DNA of 60,000 nucleotides from Chrysomallon squamiferum (Eukaryota > Mollusca > Gastropoda > Neomphalida > Peltospiridae), in contig CM022671.1 in the NCBI GenBank assembly GCA_012295275.1, positions 25,096,822 to 25,156,821 on the forward strand, written 5' to 3'. Each line of letters starts with the position of its first letter. The stretch's first letter is position 1. This document shows, piece after piece, positions 26,220-39,910 of this stretch. Position numbers and translations under genes: made by a program. The notes beneath the pieces are model-generated. The model made no database searches and was not told the DNA's origin. It saw only the letters and a list, made by a program, of their open reading frames with translations.

Positions 26220-27199
26220 CTAACATACAGACAGACAGACAGACAGACAAAGACTGTTACATTATTTGCTCAGCCAGTAAAACAAATCTAATTTATTAAA
26301 ATTAAAAGCAACAAAAGCTTTCTTAATAAATAAAATTAAGCCAACAAATTAGAGAGTTATAAAAGATAAAAATTTAGTAATAAAACATATTTATATAAAA
26401 AAAAAAACTAATATTTGATGAATAAACATTAAATGTATGAATACCATATGTATGTCTAAATAAATAATTAACAACAACAAAACGCAACAACAACAACAAC
26501 AAAAATAATAATAATTTAAATAAATAATAAAACTATTTATGTATTTATGACAGACGAACACCGTTAAATAATATTAAAATTATTTCGTTTTCTTACATTA
26601 AATTAAAATATCCTTAATGATTAAAGACTAGTTTTTATTAAAAAAAAAAAAAATTGCCTGGCTATATCTTTCTCAACGATGCAATATAGCTTTTTAATTA
26701 TATCTGCAAGTCAAACGTCAGTTTCTTTTTCTGTGTCTTACTGTCTTATTGTAATGTCTGCATCATTAACATATTCACTGCCGAAAGGATTTCGCTATTT
26801 AATTTGATCTATAGTATAGGCAAAACAATAATCAGACACCATACTGGACTGATGGACATAAGATGCACCATATCGGGTATAATTTAAACGTCAACATGAT
26901 CTTATTTGCAATAATGCATACTAGTTTTCAAATGTCGACATTTTCTTCTGTTTATTATTACATAATGCAAACGTCAAAATTTTCAGTTTAATGAGTAATT
27001 CAAATTTCAGCATTATCTTATGCTCGTTAATGTCTAATTCAATGTCCATATTATCCCACGTGGTTTAATTTCTGATTCAAACGTCAAACGTTATCTAAGA
27101 CAGATGATTGAGAAAATGTGAAAGAAACAGAGAAAAGACCGAGACAAAGAGACAAAGGTAAAACATTCAGAACTTTCAGAAAAGGAGAGAAATATATAC

Positions 27200-27290
<91 letters not shown>

Positions 27291-27480
27291 CATTTTCTTA
27301 ATCGTTCCATTAAGTATAATTAAGTACTAAATGTTTAACAAAAAAATGACTAAACAAAAATCGTTCATAAAGACATTCGTGTTCATGTGTTTACTTATTA
27401 ATAAAATAGTCTAATCCACAAATAAATATTTTAGCCGCAGTGTTTTGTGTACGTACAAGATGTAGATTAGTAAGTTCTTT
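26220..27480. other. Intergenic DNA between the two chitin-binding genes, first part
   Basis: AT-rich DNA with a short GACA run (26230-26250) and the GA microsatellite at 27204-27287. No exon was recognised. Confidence 0.6.
27204..27287. repeat. (GA)n microsatellite
   Basis: About 84 bases of uninterrupted GA. Confidence 0.95.
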
Positions 27481-28030
27481 GAACTAACCAGTCGCACCCA
27501 CTGCTCGGCCCGGTGTGTAATCGGAGATAACCGTGTTTCACCAGAGGTACATTGTTGCCGAATATTTTGTTAGTTTCGCGGCATAATTTGTTGCAAGTGA
27601 TTGAACTGCTTGTTCAAAGAACAGACCAGGATTTCGGTTGTTTGACAACGTGTCGACGGCAAAGCCAAGAGAAGAAACGCGATCCACGGGACGAGACGAA
27701 GCCGTTTCTGCTATAGAGGTACGAAAACCGCCATCTTGCCCGAAACGTGCGTGCAATAATGGAAGTATATCGTGCAAGTTCAAGTCTTTTGTCCTGCGAA
27801 AAGCCAACTTATTAAGTTTTTCCTAAATCATCACTAGAACGTGCGTGCGAGAAAGAAACTCTCTTCCCCTCGTACATAATAATGATAATAATTCTTTCAT
27901 AAACGATATATTTAATATTAATATAAAAGCCGTGGGAAGGGTTCCTTCATTGTAACCGTGCACGTGCTTCCAAGGCGGGTAACTCTGCAAACTGTGTAAA
28001 ATCAGATTAAAGGACAAAGAGTGTACTGCG
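27480..28030. other. Unexplained GC-richer block in intergenic DNA
   Basis: Non-repetitive sequence with many CpGs, standing out from the AT-rich, simple-repeat surroundings. It supports open frames on both strands (minus 27538-27807, plus 27638-27826), but neither shows a known domain or a convincing splice context. It could be a regulatory island, a non-coding exon or a remnant of a mobile element. Confidence 0.4.
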
Positions 28031-28393
28031 CCACAGAGAATACTGGATAGTTTTTTTTTTTTTTCAAAAAGAATTCCTGTGAGGCAGAAAACTGATAGCT
28101 TTGACTCATAATTTTTCTTTCTTTCTTTCTTCTACACGATATTTATTTCAGCACGACTGTGACAGCAGTGATCCATGTCACACTGACACGCTAGCAAAAC
28201 TAATTTCGAGTGCAGTAAGTGCTAGCGTTTTAAGAGTTCCTTAACATATGTTTAGTTCTCATATACCTTTAGGTATTACACATACATTTATAGATACATA
28301 CATATCATCATACATACATACATACATACATACATAACGACATCTCCATATTTGAATTTCCTACTGTATATATAAGTATGTATGTATGTACGT

Positions 28394-28426
<33 letters not shown>

Positions 28427-29433
28427 CATACACACACATATATACAGAGAAAGACAGAGATACCCAAATACACATACATTTACACATACACATTCATACT
28501 AAAGGGCCATATTAACAAACGAAATGTCAAACTGACGCTATTATATAACAATGATACAATCCCTAGAATAAAATTCTTTTCTTCCTCTACTTCATTGTTT
28601 TTACTTATTTGTTTGTTTTGTTTTGTCTTATTAAATGTTTTTTTTTTGTTTTTTCTTTTTTTTTCTTTTTTTTTTCCCCGTTTTAGGTGAAAGAAATAAA
28701 CAAGAAAACAATAATAGTTTCGTCATGCTTTTAAAATAAACTTACAGTTCTTCTTTTTCTTATCTTTTTTCTTTTCTTTTCTTTTCTGTCTTTTCTTTCT
28801 TTTCTTTTCTATTTCTTCTTTTTCTACTTTATTGTTGTTGTTGTTGTTTTTAATTCTTTTTTATTGGCCTATGGTTCTGTTGACAGTTCTCAAAAATATG
28901 GCATAGTAGGTCGAAGGATCAAATCTGCATGACGCAACGTCTGTTAAGATATTTCACTTTTCAGATTGATCCCAAGACTGACTTTGATCTACATCACAAG
29001 TGTTATCTAATCAGGGGCAGTAACAGAAATCCTTTGTATTATAAATATAAAAATTAAATATTAAATACTTAATTATCATTATTTATTAATATGCTAAGGT
29101 ATTAATAAAACATTTAAACTTATTATTTATTATTTATTTATTTTTTTTTATTTTTTTATGAATGTGTATTTTTATCTATTTATGTATATATGTATATCTA
29201 CGTATATTATATATGTGTGTACGTACGCATGTATATATGAATATACCAAATTTTTCTTTAATTATTCATCATTTTTTTCTTGTTTATTTTGTTTTGTTGT
29301 TGTTTTTTGTTTGGTTTTTTTTGTTTGTTTTTTGTTTGTTTTGTTTTTGTTTTTTTTCTTCTTTTATTTCTTAATTATTTGTTTTGTTATTTTTTTGTTT
29401 TTTTTTTTTCTATTCTGTTTTCCTGTGTTTGAT
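28031..29433. other. Intergenic low-complexity DNA
   Basis: Contains CATA/TA/CA runs at 28310-28480, T-rich pyrimidine tracts at 28620-28860 and GTTT-rich DNA at 29280-29420. No gene was recognised. Confidence 0.6.
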
Positions 29434-29541
29434 GGGCGTGTGAGATACAGTAGTTATAGGGAGTGGCTTGGTGAATGAAGAAACCACGCCTTCATTTTCT
29501 GGATGAACTAAGTTCTGTTGCATAGCGAAGATTGTATAAAT
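29434..29541 (+). promoter_or_regulatory. Candidate promoter of the small chitin-binding gene
   Basis: GGGCGTGT at 29434-29441 and TATAAAT at 29535-29541, the latter about 60 bp before the start codon at 29602. This layout closely resembles that of the divergent EGF/chitin gene. It is a by-eye prediction. Confidence 0.4.
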
Positions 29542-29601
29542 CACCATATTTTCAAATTAATAACAACCTCAGACATCGAGATTTTGTCTTCGACGACAAA
29601 G

Positions 29602-29743
29602 ATGGCCAAGCTTATAATTATTACTGTCGGTAAGTTCTATTTACAATAGAAATAATTCAAAGTCAGAAAAACAGTAAGATAGTTTAATAATATAATCTCT
29701 ATAGAGAACATATTAGGTCCGAAGAAATAATTAATTATAAACC

Positions 29744-29827
<84 letters not shown>

Positions 29828-32566
29828 ATCTCTCTATCTCTCTCTGTCTTTCTCTCTCTCTGTGTCTCTCTCTGTCTCTCTGTCTCTGTATCTATCTCTC
29901 TTTTTGAGTGCGTCTCTCTGTGTGTCTCTCTCTGTCTCTCTGTCTCTGTATCTATCTCTCTTTTTGAGTGCGTCTCTCTGTGTATGTGTCTATATACTTA
30001 TATATATATATATATAGACACACACACACACACATACACACACATACACATATACATAAACAGAGAAAGAGCTTTCTATCCCCATCCCTTTCTCCATCTT
30101 TCTCTCTTTCCCCTCTTGTTCTCTCTTTCTTTCTTAGTCTGTCAATCTCTATCTCATTTTTTTCCTTTCTCTGTGTCTCTTTCTTTTCACCTAAGACTTT
30201 AGGTTTTTGTATTTTCTCTTTATCCTCCAGTGTTTGCTACCTAGATAGTTAAAACCATATTTTTTACATATAACTAATGCTAAAGTTGTATATAAAACAG
30301 TTAGTTTTAATGGTTAGTAGATCTCGATAACTTTTTTTAGTCTGACAAACAATGAATCGCATGATCAAATCTAGATATTGCTGTTTGGCTAATACCAGTT
30401 CCAGGCACTGTCCTGTTACTGTTGGTAAATCGAAATATTTATGTATAAATATGTGATGAAAGATCGTTTAATTGTAAGTTACGATAATGTGAAGATTTAC
30501 TTATTATTTTTATTTATTTATTTAGTTTTTTTAATAAAATTGCACAACTGCTTACTATAATACAGACAAGTAATATTAAAACATGCTAAGATTTCGTTAA
30601 ATGAATATTCATTTTGTATTCTTGTAATCTAAAATATTGTTCTAATAAATTAATAAAAATCAAGAAAACAATAGATAAATCATGCTAAATCTCTTTAATT
30701 ATTTTTGTTGATTACAGCTCTGGCGATGCTTTTCGGTGAATGTCAAGGTCAAACGGAAGGCGCCGCGTGCTCCGAGTCGTCCAGCGTGATGAAAGCCGAC
30801 CCAGCGGGAGACTGCTCCAAGTTCTTCCGCTGCGAGGCAAACAAATACATGTCCTACGTCTGCACCGCGGGCATGGTCTTTGACAACGACCACTGCACCT
30901 GGCCGGAGATGTCACGGTCGTCTTGCAAAAGTAATTTCTTTGTTTCTCTTATACAAAATATGACTACAGTTGTTGTTGTTTTTTTTTTTTTTTTTGTTTT
31001 TCGTCGGTTTAATAGTAAAGAGATGTATAATATAATATAACTGTATTATGTAGCTAGAAATGTCTTGTAACAAATATATATATAATATAATGTATAAGCT
31101 TGATAATACATATAATATATGTAACGGCAGCGTGCTTTGTAACAATAACATACATACTTTTGTTCATTTTTATTTTTTATTTATTTTATTTTTTCTTCTA
31201 GAATTTCAATTTTAACATTTTATGTTACGAATTATATGGCATTCTTTTAGTCCGATAAAGGATGATGTTACAACAAACGTATTAATCTGTATCTACGTAT
31301 TTAAGAAACACGGTAATCTAATATTTCACTGCCACAAATAATTTATTATATTTATGCGGGTTTTTTTTTTTACTTCGTCTGTAGAAGAACATAGAAATAT
31401 AGCCGTCCAAGTTCGTAAAGAAAGGACAAGTAATGGAATTTAACACCCCATACTTTCTTCTGGCGATAACTGAAAAAATGTTATAAAGATATTTTTTTGT
31501 TAATATTTTTTTAAATGAAAGCATTATCTAGCATTAAATTAATAAAATCAAATGAATATAAGGCCATATGACATATAGAAAATGTTTGGTATGTCATATT
31601 ACAGTATGTTTGTTTTCGATTGCTTACTTATATTACAAAAAGAATATAATTTAATTTGTAATACGACATTAATTGATAAATTATCTTTTGTGTCTGGGTT
31701 TCTGGTTGTGGGCGAGTGTGTGTAGGTATGCGTCGTATATATTGTATTATAACAACTGTATAGAATAAAGGAAGAGACAGAATATGAATAGGTCGAGCGT
31801 TATACAAATCACAGAATTCCAAAAATAATTAAATTTAAAATGCACGTAGTAGATCACTTTCACTGCAAGACAGGGAGGAGACAACCGGAATTCCAGATTT
31901 TCCAGTTTTTCAACCAAGGTTTAACATATAGCTACAACATAAAATGAAAAGTGAACAATGAAATTTCATTTAACAGTGGAAATTAATACACTTGGAAGCG
32001 GGATATCATAATCTTTGCATCACAACGCATTTAAGGCGAGCTAATTTTTCTATAATCTCTTAAACAAATGAGAACATTTTCCTGTTCATTCAACTGCGCT
32101 GTGTTTCTCTTCCATACCAAATTATCCTCTTCATTTATTGCTAGTACGTTTTCTTAGGAAGCATTTCCCATGAGCACAACTTAAGTCGGTTAAGTTGGCA
32201 AAAGCAATTTGGCAAAAGCGATTTAACACTAAATCGGTAAGCACGAATACTGAATAAGATTGCAGTGAAAACAAATTGTCCGTAGCGTCAAACTAAGCCA
32301 TTTAATTTTCGATCTGTCGGTTTCAGCATGGCTTCAAGCCGTTGCACTGACGATGTAAAATAAGAATACGACAACGTTCTTTTTGTGTCAGTAAAAGTTA
32401 TTTTATTTTTATTTAACGCACTGGTGGAAACTCCATAAAGTGTACTTCGTCGTGTGGTAAAAATTGTGTAAATTTCTTGAAACTTTTTACTTGCCCCAGG
32501 GTGCGGTTTTGCATATAGTAAAAGTTAAGCCAATTACGTATGTTGTTGCTTTTTTCAATCAAGTAG

Positions 32567-32603
<37 letters not shown>

Positions 32604-33533
32604 TTTTTTATTTTTAATTTTTTAATTTTTTAATTTGTTTTTTGTTGTTGTTGTTGTTTTGTTGTTTTTGTTTGTGTTTTTATTGTTGTTTTTGTTGTTT
32701 TTTAATACATCGTTTCAAATTCGGTGGTTCTTATGTCTGAGATCTATGTAAAATTATCTACCAATAGTGCAATTCCCTGCAGATGTAAAAAGGTCCTGTA
32801 AATTGATCCTAATGGCCCCAAAAAAGTGAAGGAGATAGAGTATATTAATTTGTTGTTGAAAATACCTTTCCTTTAATGTGATTACCGAGCGTATTAAATT
32901 GCGATTGAAATAGTTTGTTTGAATGAGCGTATATATCTAATACATATTAATAGTTTTACACTGCGCTTTAAGCACATTTTAATCGTTTCTGATATAAATT
33001 AACTTGTTTTCTCTTCTATTTTCAGCGCCAACGAGATCTGGTGTACCGCTAATTTCCATCGATCAAACCACAAGTATGTATTTTATTTTTATTTTATCTT
33101 TGTTATTAAACATTGCATTATTAACACATATGGGATAAAAACAAAATTATAACTGCGATATTTTTATACAATGTATGGATCATGTTTTTATTTTAAGAAT
33201 ATTAAATGAATAAATTTCTTTATGTAATTTGGGGGTTTTATTTCCGCCAGACTGTTTGTTGTTGTTGTTGTTTCCGGGTTAGTGTGTATGTTTTTTTTTA
33301 GGGGTGGGGTGGGTTTTTTATTTTGTTTTTTTGGGTTGGTTTTTTTATTTTTTATTTTTTATTTTTTTTTTATTGTTTTTGGATTGTTTTTTTTTTTTAC
33401 TGATATGAATTATAACTACTGTTTATTTTATTTATTTTTTATATATATTATTATTTTTTTTTTTTTTGCTGACTATATCTACAGTTTATTTAATTTTTTA
33501 TTTTATTTTACTAATACGAGTTATAACTAGTGT

Positions 33534-33564
<31 letters not shown>

Positions 33565-33821
33565 TTTTACTGATACGCGATATAACTAGAGTTTATTTTA
33601 TTTCAGCCTGTGTTTATCAGTGTCCGGCGACACAGTCCACAGTGTATCCGGACTGGAACGACAACGGCAAGCTGTACATCTGTAAAAGCGGGAAGCTGTA
33701 CCTGGCGTCGTGCTCTGACCTTGGGACATCCCCGTCCTACTCCTACTTCGACCCAACCTTTAAGTCCTGCGACCAAATCCAGTCAAGCCGCAACGTGCAC
33801 TTTGTGCAGTTCAGACGTTAA
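29602..33821 (+). CDS. Small secreted protein with two chitin-binding-type domains
   Basis: Four coding exons: 29602-29629, 30718-30930, 33026-33073, 33607-33821, all GT-AG and phase 1, totalling 504 nt (167 residues). MAKLIIITVALAMLFGECQG is a clear signal peptide split by the first intron. Domain 1 (about 28-80) shows C-x5-C-x9-C with DCSKFFRC and ends CTWPEMSRSSC. Domain 2 (about 97-152) has LYICKSGKLYLASC and a following YFDPTFKSC. These are peritrophin-A/CBM14-type cysteine patterns, so the product probably binds chitin or mucin-type glycans outside the cell. A short Thr/Pro/Ser linker (exon 3) separates the domains. Exons 2 and 4 are strongly G/C-biased at third codon positions. It lies divergently to the EGF/chitin gene, suggesting a shared tissue role. 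Confidence 0.85.
29746..30000. repeat. (TC)n microsatellite and pyrimidine-rich tail in intron 1
   Basis: TC run at about 29746-29816, then degenerate TCTC/TATC. A ~60-bp unit starting near CTGTCTCTCTGTCTCTGTATC recurs once (about 29870 and 29930). Confidence 0.9.
30718..30930 (+). CDS. Small chitin-binding gene exon 2: chitin-binding domain 1
   Basis: Acceptor GATTACAG and donor GTAATTTC. Completes the signal peptide and encodes the first six-cysteine domain. Confidence 0.8.
33607..33821 (+). CDS. Small chitin-binding gene exon 4: chitin-binding domain 2 and stop
   Basis: Acceptor TTTCAG. Encodes the second cysteine domain and a basic tail ending QFRR before TAA at 33819-33821. Confidence 0.8.
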
Positions 33822-33897
33822 CCAATCAGAGGCGTGGAAAACGCAGCTAAGACGCTGTATCTGAAAATAATTTTCTTCAGTTTCTTTTTTTCTGTAA

Positions 33898-33903
33898 AAT
33901 AAA
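33898..33903 (+). terminator. Candidate poly(A) signal of the small chitin-binding gene
   Basis: AATAAA about 77 bp after the stop codon. Confidence 0.45.
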
Positions 33904-35184
33904 AAAATAATAAAAGCAAAAACGTAATAAAATAGAAAGATAGAAAAATCAGAGGGGCTTTGATGTTCGTATTATGTTCTTGTATAAAATGATCGACTTT
34001 GCAAAATTATTATAATATAATGCCGGCAGTAATTGAATTAATATCTTAATGTTGTTCATTTTGCTAATGCGTGTCTGTAATAAATTTAAAAACTAATTTA
34101 TATCTGTATTCAAAAAGTTGTAATTAGAATGATCATTTGGAACCTAAATTGAAATCTTTTTTTATTTGTAGATTTTTTTTTTTTTTTTTTTTTTTTTAGT
34201 TTTTATTTTAAGAGAAATTTAAATTTGTTATAAACTTTTCCACATAGCCATTAAATTTGTGTTTAAATAAAATTATAACCGCTGCTATTGGTATGTTATT
34301 ATCAACTGTTTATGCTTAGTAAACAAAATAAATGAAGTAAAATTATTTAAAAAAAAACAAAAATAAATATAATTAAAATAACTCTCTCTCTTATGAAGAC
34401 TGAACACAATCATAGCTTCATAATGATGGAGGGGGTTAATAAAATGTAAAAATTTAAATAAAAAGACGAATAAGACTGGAAATAACGTACTATGCAGAAC
34501 AAAATTATATATATATATGTCAGCTTCCTCAGTTATCTGACCATGATTTACATCACTTTTTTAATTGTTTAGCGACAACAGTGAAACCAGTTAGTGTCCC
34601 AGAGTGAACCGTAAAACCAGTATCTGTTGTCTGCTACCATTTTTACAGACTCCAGTTAAACTAGTAGTATTTCATTTTTCAGAATAAAAACTATGAAATT
34701 CCAGAACTTAAACACGCACACGCATACACACACGTTCTACACAGATACACAAATGTCATTAGCATACCGTACGGTTAAGGAAGGATTGTTTCTATTTGTA
34801 GAATCTTCTTCTGTTCACGATTTAGTGTTAGCAATAAGCCAGTATTAATTTCATAAAGACAGCTAATCTTTTTCATTTATCTGTTTATATTCTCTGTATT
34901 ACTACTAATTAGCACTGTAGATTTTATTGTTCAAAATAAATCATCAGCAAATGAAGACTGCATATAAATTGTGGATTCTAATCTCTTTATCGATTGCAGT
35001 TAGCTGTTTAGTAATGAAATAAATAATTAATTAATTTATAATTTAATGAATTATAGATGAATTTAAAAATATAAATGTTTTGTGTTAAATTACCAAAACA
35101 ATGCAAAATATCAAATTTATAATTTATTGTTAATGATTTCGTTTCAAAATTGTTTACATATTTAAAGATTATATGTTCTCGTAC

Positions 35185-35227
<43 letters not shown>

Positions 35228-36714
35228 GCAACAACAACAACAACAACAACAATATCAATAATAATAACGATAGTGATGATGATTGTATATATCATACATT
35301 TTTATTTCATTTTATTAATTTTATTTATTTTTTTTTAATTAAGGCTATAGGTTTATTATGTTAATAACAAATACATCAGCAACGTACATAACGTAGACAT
35401 CGATGGAACATCACACGAAATATTTGTGAATGAGCAGGAACAAGATCAAGACACCGAGTTTAAAATATGATATTTCATTGCCTGTTTACGAAACATTAAG
35501 CTATTTGTTATCAGTGAAACAATCGTTTAAGCAACGATTCCAGAATCTCAACCTCAACATTTGACATCTGATTTGATCTGAACTGAACCGTATTTACACT
35601 CTGGATGTATTTCAACGGCATTTGAGATACCCTGTATAAAATATAACAACATAATACATCACATTCCTTAAAGTAATGATATATTCATACATTTATACAT
35701 GTAAACAGGTTTATACCTACAAATGCGTCGTATATTATTTACAGACAGAGTATATATTTTACATAAAATTAAAATCATAAAAAAATATATATATTTCAGC
35801 CTTGGATCTTACAAATATTCATAATTTTTGGCAGAAAACTGTTAGCTTAATGGTGAAAAATCAAATTAATATTAATTATGTATAAAATGCAAAACACGAC
35901 TACAGTTAAGCGGGGAAAAATAACAATTTCCTGTTCGTAGAAATTGAGGGCAAAAAAGAAAAAAAAAGATAATTAAGTTAAGAGCGGTTGTGTTTTATGT
36001 GGTTCACAGAACAAGTATTTAAAATAGAAATGACAAAATCCATTATCTTAAACTAGAACATCATAAATATGAAATGTTTTTTTGTTATGGTTATAGAACA
36101 TTAAAGATGAACAGGTTTTATTATAAATACAGAGAAAAATAATAAATACGGACTGACAAGTACTCCGTTTTCCTACAGTATACTCACATATGATCTGACA
36201 GATACGAACTTAATTACCTTTTTTGGGTATATAAACATATATTTAAAAATTTAAATAACGACAAACGTACAGAAACATGTATTTAAATAACCTAATAAAT
36301 GTTATATGGGATATTAAGAATAAATCAAAATGTAAGAAGTTTAGATGAACATTTTAACTTTAATTTATACAGAAGATCGTGTTTGAAAATGTCATGTACG
36401 CAAACTGTTTGATTCCGGCTACTGTTCATTTATCATTATTCATCAGCCATTAAAGCTCACATTGTACTGCAACAAGTGCATTTCACGATCTGGTTTCTTG
36501 ACAATGTTTATTTCCACGTGGAATTCAAGCTTGGAGCTTGTCATCAATTAACGTCCTGTTTTTCTTCAAGACGAGAATATTGGCATTTAAGTAGAGCTAC
36601 TTCAGAAGAATTTACATCTCTAACCAGCTCTCTCACTTAAATCGCCGCCGTAAAAGAAAGGAAAACATGAATAAAATAAATAAAACATAGAGTCTGGGTT
36701 TTTTTTATTATTAC

Positions 36715-36753
<39 letters not shown>

Positions 36754-37071
36754 CATATTCGTCATCAAAACTCGTGCTTATCGTAATAATAACGGTACAC
36801 ATTACTGTTGTCATTGTTTCTATTTTTAGAACTCCTAACGGTCGAGGGAAGTTAACGTGGTTATCGTTCCTTTTCTAACACCTGCACGTCTTCTATTGAA
36901 TAAAACGAACAAAAAGCGTTACATATAGCGTCATGGCGTGTTCAGAAAGTCTACTGTCAGAGTCGACTCGATAAAACTCGGCTGAAATGAATCGGTAGGC
37001 TTTCATGATAAAATCCTGTCTTTTATTTTTCTTTTTTCTTTTTTATTTTTCACTCAAATTTATCTGTATGT

Positions 37072-37102
<31 letters not shown>

Positions 37103-37837
37103 TATTTTTTTAGAACTACTACTATTGTTGTTGTTATTGTATTTTTATTAGTATTACTAATATCGTATATAATACACACACACACACATATATAAATCTA
37201 ATCCTGTCTTCTTTTTTAATTACATTTTCCTGATGAACGTCTGTTATTTTAGAACGTGATGCCGACACCACTTTCCCACAGACGGTGAATCTGAGCTACA
37301 CTTGCATTCCTCTGTGCTTGTCGACGTGTTGAACTTGCTACAAGACGGCTTTACAACTCCCGTTAACAAGTCGGTAATGGTCGATTTAATGTTTTCGTTT
37401 GTCTCAAGGGACTCTTCGTGCAGTGTGTAAAATGAAGAGGAAAATAAATTAGTAAAAACTATCGACTGACATTTCCGAGTATCCGATAACTGATAAACAC
37501 TGTTCTCTAATGCTTTTCCGACCGAGGTAATTGATTATATTTATGTGCACGCTGGAGAAAAAAGAAAGAAAGAAAATAAAAACATTGTCTTGCTTTCTTC
37601 TAATAGATTAAAAGGCGAAAAAAAAAAACTAAAGGAGCGTTGTAACTGGTCTGGTGCGCTGCTAGCGGGGGGAAATGATAGACAGTGCGGCGATAACCGA
37701 AGCCTGAGGATACAAAGCAAGTTTTGAGGTTTATGTTGATATACGCACGTATACGAGGCGGCGAGGAAGCGTAAAGTTTTATCTGGGTAATTCGGAGCAC
37801 GAAACAACATGCCGTGGGCAAACCGTAACTCGAGGAA
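33904..37837. other. Intergenic DNA, no gene recognised
   Basis: AT-rich DNA with a poly(T) run near 34171-34197, an AAT run at 35186-35226 followed by an AAC run, and an ATT run at 36706-36752. The part at 37230-37540 is less biased and could contain the 5' untranslated leader of the sulfotransferase gene, but no splice site proves it. Confidence 0.55.
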
Positions 37838-38117
37838 ATGCCGCTCAAGTTTGCTTGTCGCTGCAAAGTGAAGTCGTCCGTCGTCTGCATCGTTCTGTAC
37901 ATCGTCGCGTTCAACGTGCTCTGTCTGTATTACCTGACGAAGTCGACGTCGCCGTGGATGATGAGCCATGGGCCGTTCTACATGCCCGGGCCGCGCTGGA
38001 ACACCTGGACGTGTAAACCGGTGAGAATGTCGTCGTCACCGATGTCGCTGACAGCTCTCGCTAGTTTTCCGGGTTCGGGCAACACGTGGGTTCGACACCT
38101 GATACAACAAGCTACAG
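37838..38117 (+). CDS. Sulfotransferase exon 1: membrane anchor and PAPS loop
   Basis: The ATG lies in CGAGGAAATGCC. Ends ACAG before GTGAGTTG. GC-rich coding sequence compared with its surroundings. Confidence 0.85.
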
Positions 38118-39501
38118 GTGAGTTGACGTATGCTTTGAATAAAGGGAGGGGATAACTGAATGAATGAATGAATGTGTAAATGGATGGATAAATGGATGGA
38201 TGGACGGAATTATATAAAAACAAACAAACATTTTTGACGTTACTGGGTGTCAAACGATACTAACTATATACTACTGCTAATACTACTACTATTATTATCA
38301 CTTAAAACAATAACTAATAATAATTCTGTGACTACTGTTATGAGTATTACTGCTACGTTATAACAACAACTCATTACTAGTTTTACTGTTACAGTAATAA
38401 CCACTAGGCGGCCCACTAATTATACTACTGTCACTATCACTAAAACGACGACTATTAAATAATAATTAGAAAAACAACAACAACAAAAACAACAACGATG
38501 TTTTTCTGTAATAGAATGTGTACATAACACGCGATATGCGCACGATCAATCGGCTTTAGTACTTAGACACGTTTAATTTCCGTTACAGCAAGGAACTTTA
38601 CGCTTTTTTTGTTGTTTTTTGTAACTAGAGAAGATTTCATGAACTAATATTATCGATTAGCATCAGCACATAATCTGTTTGGTTTTTTTTTTGCACCTGC
38701 GTACCAGTAACCTAGTACATTATATTATCTTCAATAAAAGGTAAACAGCCTGAAGGCACAAAGAGAAGATCTGACTCCGAGACCCATCACGTTTCAATCA
38801 CTCGGTTTTACAAATCAGTAACAATTCCATGCGTATTTACGACCGCAACAAAATATTATTGAAAAGAAAACCGATAAAACTGTATGTGCCGTCAGGCAGC
38901 GCCGTACTGCAATACAAGCGAAAGAGAAACCGCTATGTAATATTTCAGAAACAAACAAACTTAAGTAAATTCCAAAACAAAGAAGAAAAAAGGAGTCTAT
39001 GTCCGATGGGTCAGAACGACTCTCGGTTGTAAAAAGAGCCGTGTTCTTGTGTGAGTGAATGTTCTTGTGTGTACGTATGTAGATGTGTACGTAAACAGGT
39101 AGGCAGAGGTATACGTATATATATATATATATATACAGTTAATAACACATATAATCTCCTGTTGTGTCTGTATATTTTTATCTATGTACACACAATACAG
39201 GTATGAGTTATACAGAATTATATATGTATAACCGACGACCGTGTTGCTTCTCTTCTTGCTCTGCTTGTTGGCATCTTCGTGTCAAAAGTGGCGATTTTAT
39301 CAGCTTACTGTTATCATGGTACGATAAAGGACCTTCGTGCACAATCGGTGATATTCGTTTAATCAGAGCCAGATGTAGCGAGTCGAAACTCAAATAGGTT
39401 ATCACTGATATCATGTAATACAGAATACAAATGTCAGGACGATGATAGCGACATTTGATACTGAAAATTGATTATGACGACGATAGCCGTTTTATATATA
39501 T

Positions 39502-39534
<33 letters not shown>

Positions 39535-39865
39535 TCTGTACACACTGGACTATGGTAATGATGAATGTTTTACATACAGGTGATCACTGATGACGAAGGT
39601 GATGAAGGAGTTACATGTGGGATATTGATGATTATTACTGTTTTACAGACTAGATATTGATGATAACCAGTGCGCATTGGTTATCATAATATTTTTATAT
39701 AATGATACTGATGATGATTGTTTTACGTTTTATTTTTGTATTCTGTCTCGGCTACCACTACTGCCACTACTACTACTACTACTACTGCCACTACTACTAT
39801 AACTGCTACTACTACTGCTACTACTCCTACTACTAATACTATTAATACTACTGCTACTGTTACTG

Positions 39866-39910
<45 letters not shown>

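Noticed and set aside
27538-27807. Minus-strand 89-codon frame in the GC-richer block
   Set aside because: Not called as a gene because no domain, splice link or conserved partner is visible; kept as an unexplained block instead.
37541-37969. Minus-strand 142-codon frame over the sulfotransferase first exon
   Set aside because: It is the antisense shadow of exon 1 and has no recognisable protein features.
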